DNA of 64,000 bases from a bacterium (GTDB lineage: Bacteria; Hinthialibacterota; Hinthialibacteria; OLB16). A model generated the notes under the pieces. The model saw only the letters and a program-made list of their open reading frames with translations, was not told where the DNA came from and did no database searches. The DNA is taken from NCBI GenBank assembly GCA_022072055.1, contig JAJVIK010000002.1, positions 169,615 to 233,614 on the forward strand, in the 5' to 3' direction. Position numbers and translations under genes: made by a program. Position 1 is the stretch's first letter, and each line of letters opens with the position of its first letter. Shown in pieces: positions 57,075-64,000 of this stretch.

Positions 57075-60000
57075 TCAGTCCGCCTTCCATTCCCGCTGCA
57101 TACGGAGGATATCGTCCAGGTCCACCACCCCGTTCTGGTTCAGGTCGCCTGAATGAAAGCCCTCCGAAGGGACTCCACTCCGCATCTGCATCAGGAATTC
57201 GAGGAGGTCCACCGAGTCCACACGCCCGTCCTCGTTCAAGTCCGGCGAGGGTGGGATAGGGGTTTCGGAGGGGGTGGGCGTGGTGGTGGAGGTCGGGCTG
57301 GGGGTGACGGTGGGCTCAAAGCATGGCCCCTCCCCCGTGGCGGTCACCTCCAGGTTGTCGATGGCCCAGAACCAATTGTTGCGGGCGTCAAACAAGCGCC
57401 ATTTCAAGACCATGCTGGAAGATTCGGCCTGAGCCGGGAGGGCCAGGGAGATATGCGCGTTCTGAACATCCGCCCCGGTGTTGTCGTCCTCCGCCAAGCT
57501 CCCGTAGCGCAGCAGAACCGTCTCCTCACCGCCGTTTATCGACACTGAAACCTCGGCGGTCTGGTTGTCTTCCTGACGGTAATGCGAGTCGAACTCGATG
57601 GCGACCTGCTTGCCCGGGGGAACCGGGATCGGCGGAGAAACCAGGGCGCTGTCAAATGTCCCGAGCAGGGAGGGCCGGTTGCAGTCATCCCACTCGTCCG
57701 GGTCGGCGATGGCGAGAATTCCGGTTCCGAGAGTGAAGGCGGAGCGCTGCTGGTCATCCGCGGTCACCCAGAAATCCTTGCTGGCGAAGCTCCATCCCTG
57801 CCACTCCGTGGTCCCCTGGGGACCCATGTTCGAGTTGTCGATGGACCACCCCGCGGGCGGGGAGTGGGTCCAACCCAGTTGCTCCGGTTGAACTTGTGAG
57901 GGCGCGCAACTCCCCTCATCAGCTCGGGTCTGAAGGACCGAGGCGCGGGCCTCGAAATTCTCCGCGAGCAAGCTGCAGAAACCGGCGGGAGTCTCGGTGG
58001 GGGTGGGAGAAGGTCCGACCGTCTCGGTGGCCGTGGGGGTCGGCGAGGGCGGAATCTCGCTACTCGAAAAGGTGTCGATGATCCCATAAAAATCCCCGCT
58101 GGGACTGAACCCGAGCGAGGTGGCCGACCACACATTCCCCGCGACCGCGACCTTGACATACTCGTTGATCATGCCGTACTCGCCGCCCAGTCCGAGAGGC
58201 GAGACATCAATCGCGAGCGGATGGAACCCGCCGACTGTCATGTGCTCCCAATCCGTGGTGAGCGGTTCCGACAGGTCGAGCCAGCTCCCGCCCCCAGTGA
58301 CACAATAGTAGACCCCGTTCCGAAATCCCCGCTGGTAACCGTGCATGTGGCCGCTGAAGCAGATCGCCACCTTGTGCTCCTCCATAAGCTTCTGAAGCCG
58401 ACGGTTGGCCTCCTCCTGTTGCAGGAGTTCATCCGCCTTCCGCTTCATGGTCGGCTCTTCGATCAGGGGAATCAGGTTTTGGCGGAGGAACGAATCCCCG
58501 TCAATCCACACCTCGCAGTAAGGAGGTCTGTGGACATTGACGAAAGTGAAGCGGGCGTTCTGGTTGGCCGGGGATAGCAGATCGCCCTCCAGCCAGTTGA
58601 GGATGTCGTTCACCCGGGTGTCGTCATCGATCATCACAAAGTGGCACCCGGCGTAGTTGAAGGAATAACTTCCCCAGCCGGGGGTGGGCGCGAGTCCGCC
58701 GATCAGGTCCACGCGCTCCTGGCTGGGCATGTCGGCGAACTTCCGCAACACCGCGCCTCTCCCCGGCTCATGATTCCCCCACGCCGACCACCAGGGTTTT
58801 GTCTGACCGAGATACCGACCCACCCGATCCACATAAAACTGGTGAGTGTCACTATAGCTGCTGCCGTTTTCGGCCAGATCCCCACAGTTGGTCCCGAAGT
58901 GAATTTCAGGGTCATCCCGCATGTGGCGCATCATCGCGCTGGTCGGCTCATAGGGGTCGGGCGGGTATGCCCCGTGATTGGTGCCTTGGCTGTCGCTCCA
59001 CACGCTGTACGCAAAGTTAATCGGGTTGTCGGTTCCGGTCTGGAAGGCTCGGTCCTCCCCCGCCATTCCATTCACAATCGCCCGATAGTGGTGAATCGTG
59101 TAAGGCTGCAATCCGGTGAGCACCGCCTTGTAGATGAAGGTGTTAAACCCGGAGGGCTCCTGGGTGCAGGCCACACTCTGGCCGTAGCTCTCGTCGAGGC
59201 CGTACTCCACGGAACACGGCGCGAGGGTCTCCAGCTCGAACATGACCGTCATGCGGTCTGGCTTCATGTTCTGGAGAAACGGTTCGGCGAGGAAGGCGAG
59301 GGTGCAGCTCCCCGAGATGGTGATGTCCTGGACGTTGACCGGGGCGGAGACCGCGCCGAACTGGTCCCTCGCGACCGCGGTGATCGGGTAAACCCCTTGG
59401 CACCTCCACTCGTGGGTCGCGTTGAACGGGGTTTCGGCGGGAGCCAGGCCGGACCACCCGGTCGCGGGGCCATCCCCCCAATCGATCAGGAACTCCACCG
59501 GGTCTCCCTCGGCGTCCGTGGCCGCGAACGAGAAGGTGTAAGGAGTGCTGGTTGTTCCCGTCAGCGGCCCCGCGGGCTGATCCACCACAACCGGGGCGGT
59601 GTTGCCCTCCGGCTGGGTGCCGGGTGGGCCGAGTTGGAGGATTTCGAGAGGGGTGAGCGCGGCGTCGAAGATCGCCACCCGCGAGACATCAATGGGATTG
59701 TCCTCCCCATCCTGATCGGCAAACAGCAGCAAGGTGGGTCCAAGCGAGAAGCGCCCGTTCACCTGACTCGCCGTGCCATTGAGGATCCTGACCCCATCCA
59801 GGTAGATGTCGTAATCGCCTCCTTGAAGGTCGGCGACAACCACCAATCTGTACCAAGTCCCCGCGGATAGGCTCGAGTCCGAATAGCCACTGGAACCCAC
59901 CCCGACACGGGCGTCCGAACTCCGGACAAAGCAATCCCCATCATCCGTGTTGGCCTCGTTGGTCTGGAAGAAAGCGTACCACTGCCCCAGGCTGGGGACC

Positions 60001-60314
60001 CGGAAGTCGATCAGGAGCGAGTACAGGTTCACCCGGCTGTCGCCGGGGATCGGAGAAAGCCCGTGGTCGCAAACATAATGACTTCCCACTCCGATCGTGA
60101 CCGCGCCATCCACCACGGAAACCCCTGGAATGGAAGTGTGGGTCCCCACCAGGGCCAGGTCGCTCCCAATCGTGGCGTGGGTCAGGTCCAGCGGGTTGTC
60201 GAAGTTCCAGTCCCCCGCCGGGGTGGGCTGCGAAAAGGCCGTTGGGGTTGGAACGAATGGGGACCACAGACCAAGGACAACGCTCAGTAGGACGGATGCG
60301 CGCGGGCAAATCAC
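57075..60314 (-). CDS. Modular secreted purple-acid-phosphatase-like protein with LamG, PKD and C-terminal dockerin
   Basis: 1079 residues from GTG 60314, with GGAGG nine bases upstream; TTG 60332 is possible but has no such site. A signal peptide is followed by LamG/laminin-G-like (~35-230), PKD-like (~240-340), Fn3/PAP N-terminal-like (~345-430) and metallophosphoesterase (~435-690) domains. Phosphoesterase motifs: 'WSDSQG', 'NCGDLAENGSSY', 'WGNHEPG', 'VNVHRPPYC' and 'SGHMHGYQRG'. A Pro/Thr linker (~754-778) leads to a jelly-roll-like domain (~780-995), a second Pro/Thr linker, and a full dockerin of two repeats with D-x-N-x-D-G loops (DLNEDGRVDSVD and DLNQNGVVDLDD). The order is typical of cell-surface enzymes. 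Activity on phosphoesters is inferred. Confidence 0.85.
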   Translation of the reverse strand: MICPRASVLLSVVLGLWSPFVPTPTAFSQPTPAGDWNFDNPLDLTHATIGSDLALVGTHTSIPGVSVVDGAVTIGVGSHYVCDHGLSPIPGDSRVNLYSLLIDFRVPSLGQWYAFFQTNEANTDDGDCFVRSSDARVGVGSSGYSDSSLSAGTWYRLVVVADLQGGDYDIYLDGVRILNGTASQVNGRFSLGPTLLLFADQDGEDNPIDVSRVAIFDAALTPLEILQLGPPGTQPEGNTAPVVVDQPAGPLTGTTSTPYTFSFAATDAEGDPVEFLIDWGDGPATGWSGLAPAETPFNATHEWRCQGVYPITAVARDQFGAVSAPVNVQDITISGSCTLAFLAEPFLQNMKPDRMTVMFELETLAPCSVEYGLDESYGQSVACTQEPSGFNTFIYKAVLTGLQPYTIHHYRAIVNGMAGEDRAFQTGTDNPINFAYSVWSDSQGTNHGAYPPDPYEPTSAMMRHMRDDPEIHFGTNCGDLAENGSSYSDTHQFYVDRVGRYLGQTKPWWSAWGNHEPGRGAVLRKFADMPSQERVDLIGGLAPTPGWGSYSFNYAGCHFVMIDDDTRVNDILNWLEGDLLSPANQNARFTFVNVHRPPYCEVWIDGDSFLRQNLIPLIEEPTMKRKADELLQQEEANRRLQKLMEEHKVAICFSGHMHGYQRGFRNGVYYCVTGGGSWLDLSEPLTTDWEHMTVGGFHPLAIDVSPLGLGGEYGMINEYVKVAVAGNVWSATSLGFSPSGDFYGIIDTFSSSEIPPSPTPTATETVGPSPTPTETPAGFCSLLAENFEARASVLQTRADEGSCAPSQVQPEQLGWTHSPPAGWSIDNSNMGPQGTTEWQGWSFASKDFWVTADDQQRSAFTLGTGILAIADPDEWDDCNRPSLLGTFDSALVSPPIPVPPGKQVAIEFDSHYRQEDNQTAEVSVSINGGEETVLLRYGSLAEDDNTGADVQNAHISLALPAQAESSSMVLKWRLFDARNNWFWAIDNLEVTATGEGPCFEPTVTPSPTSTTTPTPSETPIPPSPDLNEDGRVDSVDLLEFLMQMRSGVPSEGFHSGDLNQNGVVDLDDILRMQREWKAD

Positions 60315-60382
60315 TCGAAGGTGGCCTCCCAAGGGTTTTCATTCGAGACTTTCTTGACCGGGGAAAAGAAAGACTTGCCGAG

Positions 60383-60411
60383 AATATGAGAACTAGAGGA
60401 ATGGCTGTCAA
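60383..60411 (-). promoter_or_regulatory. Sigma70-type promoter of the modular phosphoesterase gene
   Basis: On the minus strand TTGACA (60411-60406, 6/6) and CATATT (60388-60383, 4/6) are 17 bp apart. Start near 60376 gives a ~60-base leader before GTG 60314. Confidence 0.5.
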
Positions 60412-60488
60412 GCGAAAAATTCGTGAAATCCTCCAATCCATCTAACAACTGGACGGCGAAGCCGCGCGCTTTCAGAATTTCCCTTGTC

Positions 60489-62048
60489 ATGCCCAACCCC
60501 CCATCTGTTGCCAAGCGCGCCGAGCGAGTCTTTCTCGCGTGGGCGGCATTCCTGATCCTGGCCACCGCCAGCGGGCACCTCCATTCACCCGATGATGAGG
60601 TGAACTATCGGACCGTTCGGTCCCTCGCGACCGGAAATGGCTACGCGATTCCCCCCTATCCCGAAGACTTTGGGACCGAGACCGGTCGGGATGGCAAGGA
60701 ATACCCGCAATATGGCCCGCTTCAGCCGCTGCTCGCGGTTCCTCTGTATTGGCTGGGGAAGGGCCTCGCGCCGCTCATCCCGGAGAGATGGCTTTCCTTT
60801 CAGGAGGAGCGCCTCTCACGAACTGTCCCGTTCTATCGCCCATTTCGAGGTCCCGGCGCGGAGTTTGAGGGTCTATACCCTTCCGATCACCGCGAGCGAG
60901 TGACACGCCTCGTGGTCTCGGTGTTCAACCCCCTGGTGACTTGGCTTACCCTTTGGCTGCTGGCCGTTTTGGGGAGGTTCTTTTTCGGGGAACGGTTGGC
61001 CTCGCTGGCTCTTCCGTTCACCTATCTGGTCGCAACCTTTGCCTGGCCCCACTCCAAGGGATTCTTTTCCGAACCGCTCGCCACACTGCTCCTGCTCGCC
61101 GCCTTCCTCCAGGCTGGAGGCATTGGATTCCTCGCCCGACCCGGTGGATTGGTCTTGGAGGCGAGCACCGTCGGTGTTCTTGGCGGCCTCGCGTTCCTCG
61201 CGCGGGCCGATTCGGCTGTCGCCTGTCCGGGGATCGCAATTCTCTCGCTTTGGCGGATTGCGACCTCCCAGAGGAGCACGGGCCAAAAGGCGGCGGCGGC
61301 GCTGGGTGGAGTGCTTGCCTTCGCCTTCGTGGCCTCGTTCCAACTGATCCTCAACCGACTTCGGTTTGGGTCCTTCTTCCACAGCGCTTACTCCGACCAG
61401 CCGGAGGGAATCCAGTTTGATGTCCCCCTGATTCATGCCCTCCGGATCTATCTCCTCTCGGCGGGGAAGGGCATCTTCTGGTACTCACCCCCCCTCATCG
61501 CGGCGCTTGCGGCCTGGCCGCTGTTCATCAAGAAGGACAGAGTGACCGCGCTCTCCGCTCTCGTGGTGGTGTGCGGATATCTGTTCATCATCGGGCGGTG
61601 GCAGAACCTGGGGGGGTGGTGTTGGGGGCCACGGCACCTCTTCCAGGTCACCGCCTTCCTGCTCCTCCCGCTCCCACACTTGTTTGTCGAGGGCGCCAAG
61701 CGGTCAACCTGGGGGTTGTATGGGGTCACCCTAGTCTGGGGCATCGCGGTCCAAGTGTGCGGCGTGTTGGTGGACTTCATGTGGCCGCTCGCACAGACCC
61801 TCTCCGGACTCCCCCCGGGTGAGGACACTCGGTTGGTGCTTTCTCTGTCCCACTATGGCCCGCTCCTTCACCTGTGGGCATGGAGGCTGGACCCGGACCC
61901 GGACTGGTTCCTCGCGGACCTCTGGCGAAGCGGAGCCTGGTCCGCGCGTCTTGTCCCCCTTTTGGCCTGGGGCGCGCTGATCGCCCTTTCGGTGGCGCTG
62001 CTCCGGATTCTCCGTGAACATCTTTCGCGGCAGTCGGCTGATGACTAA
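60489..62048 (+). CDS. GT39-like (PMT/ArnT-type) membrane glycosyltransferase 1
   Basis: 519 residues from ATG 60489; GTG 60423 would add 22 residues and neither has a clear ribosome-binding site. About ten to twelve membrane helices. The first loop has the acidic pair in 'HSPDDEVNYRTVRSLATG', the position of the catalytic D-E of GT-C enzymes. Later helices include 'ALGGVLAFAFVASFQLIL' and 'PRHLFQVTAFLLLPLPHLF'. GT-C enzymes transfer a sugar from a lipid-linked donor to protein or lipid outside the membrane. It overlaps the next gene by eight bases. Confidence 0.8.
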   Translation: MPNPPSVAKRAERVFLAWAAFLILATASGHLHSPDDEVNYRTVRSLATGNGYAIPPYPEDFGTETGRDGKEYPQYGPLQPLLAVPLYWLGKGLAPLIPERWLSFQEERLSRTVPFYRPFRGPGAEFEGLYPSDHRERVTRLVVSVFNPLVTWLTLWLLAVLGRFFFGERLASLALPFTYLVATFAWPHSKGFFSEPLATLLLLAAFLQAGGIGFLARPGGLVLEASTVGVLGGLAFLARADSAVACPGIAILSLWRIATSQRSTGQKAAAALGGVLAFAFVASFQLILNRLRFGSFFHSAYSDQPEGIQFDVPLIHALRIYLLSAGKGIFWYSPPLIAALAAWPLFIKKDRVTALSALVVVCGYLFIIGRWQNLGGWCWGPRHLFQVTAFLLLPLPHLFVEGAKRSTWGLYGVTLVWGIAVQVCGVLVDFMWPLAQTLSGLPPGEDTRLVLSLSHYGPLLHLWAWRLDPDPDWFLADLWRSGAWSARLVPLLAWGALIALSVALLRILREHLSRQSADD

Positions 62049-63624
62049 AGCCCACGGCGCACTGCCTCGAACCTTGGCCCGCCATTTGGCGTTGACAGCC
62101 CTACTACTCCTGGCGGCGGGTCATCAGGCCTACTTTGCGTTTCGCGTGGATCGTCTCAATCCGGTTCCGGAGTATGACGAGGCGGTCTACGCCGATCTGG
62201 CGCGGGAGTGGGCGCGCTCCGGCGCGCCGCTTCGTCGCATGGGACCTCAGCCTTCGTTCTACTACATCCACCCCTACCTCCAAACCGCGCTCTGGAGCAT
62301 CCCGGTCCGTTTGGACAACTCTTCCGAGACTCCCCAATCCTCCTCCAAGGCGCTCGCCCTCCTTCGCGTCATGCGTTGGCTGACTACTCTTCTCGCGTTC
62401 TCCGCGCTTGCGGCGCTCTTGGGGTTCCCGGGTCGAATCTCCATGACCTGGGGGATCACAATCCTGGTGCTCCTGGGCTGGAATCCCCTGTGGCTCAAGT
62501 ATTCCCACCTGGTCTATCTGGAAGCCCCCGCCGCCCTGTGGGTGCTGCTTTCAATTCTCACACTGAACCGGGCCATTTCCCAGACAAGGGACAGCCTGTC
62601 GGCCCTGAGTGGCGCGTTTTGCGGTTTGGCGGTCATCACCAAATACATCGCCCTTCCGTGGGAGCTTGCCGCCATGACCTTCCTGTTGTGGAGATCAGTC
62701 CGTGGGGGGAGAGGATACCAGCCCCTTTGGGTATGGATGGCGGCCTTTGGGGCTGTGTTTTCCAGCTGGCCGCTCCTCATCCTGATCAAAGGCAGCCCGA
62801 GCGACTGGCTTGCCCGTTCGCTCGGAAGGTGGGGATCCTTTCAAGCCGGGCAAGGGGGGGACCCCCGCACCGACTGGGGGATTCTTCGCCTGATATGGGA
62901 GACGGTTCGAGAGATGGGGCCAGTCCATGCTTTGCTGCTTGCGCTCGGCTTCCTGTTCCTGCTCTTGGGCCGGATTGGAAGCCGAGGTCTACTGCGAGGG
63001 TTGAGGCTGCATTCCATCTTCCTGTCCGTGTTTGTTCTTTTCTGGCTTGCTTCACCGACACGCGACCCGAAATTCCTGGTTGTGGCTCTTCCCTCATTCT
63101 GCCTTGTCGCGGCCATCGGATGGGTCGCGATACTCGGCATGCTCTGGGAAAAGGCTCGATCCGTTCCCCTCGGACACCCGCTTGTGAGTCTGGTCGGGGC
63201 CTTGGCTCTCCTGACCGCCTTCCCGGTGGATGTGCTGGGACTCGACCAAAGCCCACTCAGGAAGCTGTACCCCACCGACCATGCCTACACTCGAATCTGC
63301 CTTCCCCACGGCGTGGATTACCCGCCGCTGGTGGATGCACTAGAGGCGATGGAGGGGTCTGACCAACCGATCCTGGTGGGACGTCAAGGCCCCATTGTCG
63401 GCTACCTGGCCGATCGAGCCTACAGCCTGCTTTATGTCCGGAGAGAGGAGTCGGAAGTGGCCCGACTGCTCGACTCAAGAGCGCACTTGGTCCTTGATGA
63501 CACCTGGGAGAGCTGTCTGGCGGGTCTCTCAGAGCAGGGCAGACTCCGCATGCGGGAAAGAATCATGGAGGAATACAAGGAGGTCTGGCGTTCCGGGCGG
63601 GTTCGGCTGCTGAACCCGATCTGA
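62041..63624 (+). CDS. GT39-like (PMT/ArnT-type) membrane glycosyltransferase 2
   Basis: 527 residues from ATG 62041, overlapping the end of the preceding gene. Multi-pass with the GT39 acidic motif in 'VPEYDEAVYADLAREWARSG' and a following 'YYIHPYLQTALW'. Several further helices: 'LAALLGFPGRISMTWGI', 'LLLALGFLFLLLG', 'LVGALALLTAFPVDVLGL'. The C-terminal ~120 residues are soluble, likely extracytoplasmic. It may work with the neighbour as a pair acting on different acceptors; this is inferred from overlap and kinship. Confidence 0.82.
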   Translation: MTKAHGALPRTLARHLALTALLLLAAGHQAYFAFRVDRLNPVPEYDEAVYADLAREWARSGAPLRRMGPQPSFYYIHPYLQTALWSIPVRLDNSSETPQSSSKALALLRVMRWLTTLLAFSALAALLGFPGRISMTWGITILVLLGWNPLWLKYSHLVYLEAPAALWVLLSILTLNRAISQTRDSLSALSGAFCGLAVITKYIALPWELAAMTFLLWRSVRGGRGYQPLWVWMAAFGAVFSSWPLLILIKGSPSDWLARSLGRWGSFQAGQGGDPRTDWGILRLIWETVREMGPVHALLLALGFLFLLLGRIGSRGLLRGLRLHSIFLSVFVLFWLASPTRDPKFLVVALPSFCLVAAIGWVAILGMLWEKARSVPLGHPLVSLVGALALLTAFPVDVLGLDQSPLRKLYPTDHAYTRICLPHGVDYPPLVDALEAMEGSDQPILVGRQGPIVGYLADRAYSLLYVRREESEVARLLDSRAHLVLDDTWESCLAGLSEQGRLRMRERIMEEYKEVWRSGRVRLLNPI

Positions 63625-63706
63625 GGTATCCTTGGCGTAGGCGCGCCTTCGGGATTCGTGATAAGGTCCCGTCGCTCCTTGGGCGGAGGAAGATTCGCCT
63701 GCCTGA

Positions 63707-63735
63707 TTGACAAGAAGCCCGTTACTTGCCGGAAT
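63707..63735 (+). promoter_or_regulatory. Weak promoter-like sequence
   Basis: TTGACA (63707-63712) with CGGAAT (63730-63735, 3/6) after a 17-bp gap, upstream of the last partial gene. The rest of the 134-bp gap shows nothing else. Confidence 0.25.
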
Positions 63736-63758
63736 TCGATCCACTCTTAACCAAGAAC

Positions 63759-64000
63759 ATGGGTTCCATGGGCAGACTTGAGGAAATCCTGGAAGAATAC
63801 CTGACCGCGTCCCCGGCAAGGAAAAGAGATTGTTTCAATCTTGCGGTCAAGGCCCTGAAGGCGGAGCTGGCGGCGGAACGATTTGAGGAGGCGGCGAGCG
63901 GCCTGGCAAGAATGGTCGCAGTGGACCTCGATTACCCCTCCGCACGGACCCTGATCGGCCTCCGCGAACGGCTCCAGGGGCGCGTGGACACGACCGGCCC
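63759..64000 (+). CDS. Hypothetical protein, N-terminal fragment
   Basis: The frame from ATG 63759 stays open for 80 codons to the right edge, so the gene is cut off. ATG 63768 is an alternative. The visible part is highly helical and charged: 'RLEEILEEYLTASPARKRD', 'AVKALKAELAAERFEEAA', then 'DLDYPSARTLIGLRERLQG'. No family is recognisable from this piece. Codon use resembles neighbours, and no competing frame looks better. Confidence 0.6.
   Translation, partial: MGSMGRLEEILEEYLTASPARKRDCFNLAVKALKAELAAERFEEAASGLARMVAVDLDYPSARTLIGLRERLQGRVDTTG

Overview
The window is about 60% G+C, densely packed DNA from an aerobic, didermic-looking bacterium of an environmental, little-cultured lineage. 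The clues are an alternative complex III (ACIII) plus A2-type caa3 oxidase operon, type-IV-pilin-like pseudopilins with long extracellular tails, Tat-exported Gfo/Idh/MocA oxidoreductase, dockerin-like calcium loops on secreted proteins, a single-chain E1 dehydrogenase and several large secreted carbohydrate-active proteins. This mix resembles Planctomycetes/Hydrogenedentes/Sumerlaeota/Omnitrophota-type genomes; the phylum cannot be fixed from the sequence alone. I found no rRNA, tRNA, CRISPR array, insertion sequence or prophage.

Layout. 1-2986: tail of a DegT-type sugar aminotransferase and, convergent with it, a secreted GH99-like (WbsX) protein. 3127-16669: a single respiratory operon with pentahaem ActA, ActB, ActC, an ActD-ActE fusion, ActF, a small membrane protein, SCO, then caa3 oxidase subunits II (CuA plus cytochrome c), I, III, IV and a second subunit-III-like protein. 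16750-22376: MrfA/YprA-type helicase, PmtA-like methyltransferase, a membrane sensor with a DHp helix but no ATPase domain, and a UDP-GlcNAc 2-epimerase. 22398-28126: double-parvulin foldase with TPR protein, homoserine kinase, a 55-residue four-cysteine protein too short for standard ORF cut-offs, a secreted protein with one EF-hand-like loop, and a FitAB/VapBC-like toxin-antitoxin pair. 28233-34222: Tat-exported oxidoreductase, nucleotidyltransferase, MetE-like protein, then a minus-strand operon for an FAD oxidoreductase, polysaccharide deacetylase and a small conserved protein. 34496-39214: GAF protein with a degenerate HD-GYP tail, S41 protease, glycosyltransferase. 39222-46325: divergent pair of secreted proteins (LVIVD propeller and a glycosidase-like TIM barrel), DUF115 protein, PH-domain protein. 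46465-53700: two tandem membrane spermidine-synthase-like paralogues and a fused E1 alpha-beta dehydrogenase. 53774-57029: two pseudopilins sharing an exact 92-bp segment, and ZnuBC-type metal ABC transporter genes. 57075-64000: a modular secreted purple-acid-phosphatase-like protein with a C-terminal dockerin, two GT39-like membrane glycosyltransferases, and the start of an unknown gene.

How the genes work together. ACIII should oxidise quinol and pass electrons through haems (ActA, ActE, CoxB) to the caa3 oxidase, with SCO loading CuA. Most of the remainder concerns the cell envelope: sugar-nucleotide enzymes, glycosyltransferases, deacetylase, exported glycosidase-like proteins, foldase and processing protease. 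The strongest leads are the ActDE fusion and histidine-rich CoxC insert, the paired membrane SpeE-like proteins lacking the aminopropyltransferase aspartate motif, dockerin-like modules on three unrelated exported proteins, the pseudopilin pair with a homogenised N-terminal segment, and signalling proteins retaining the fold but not the catalytic parts.
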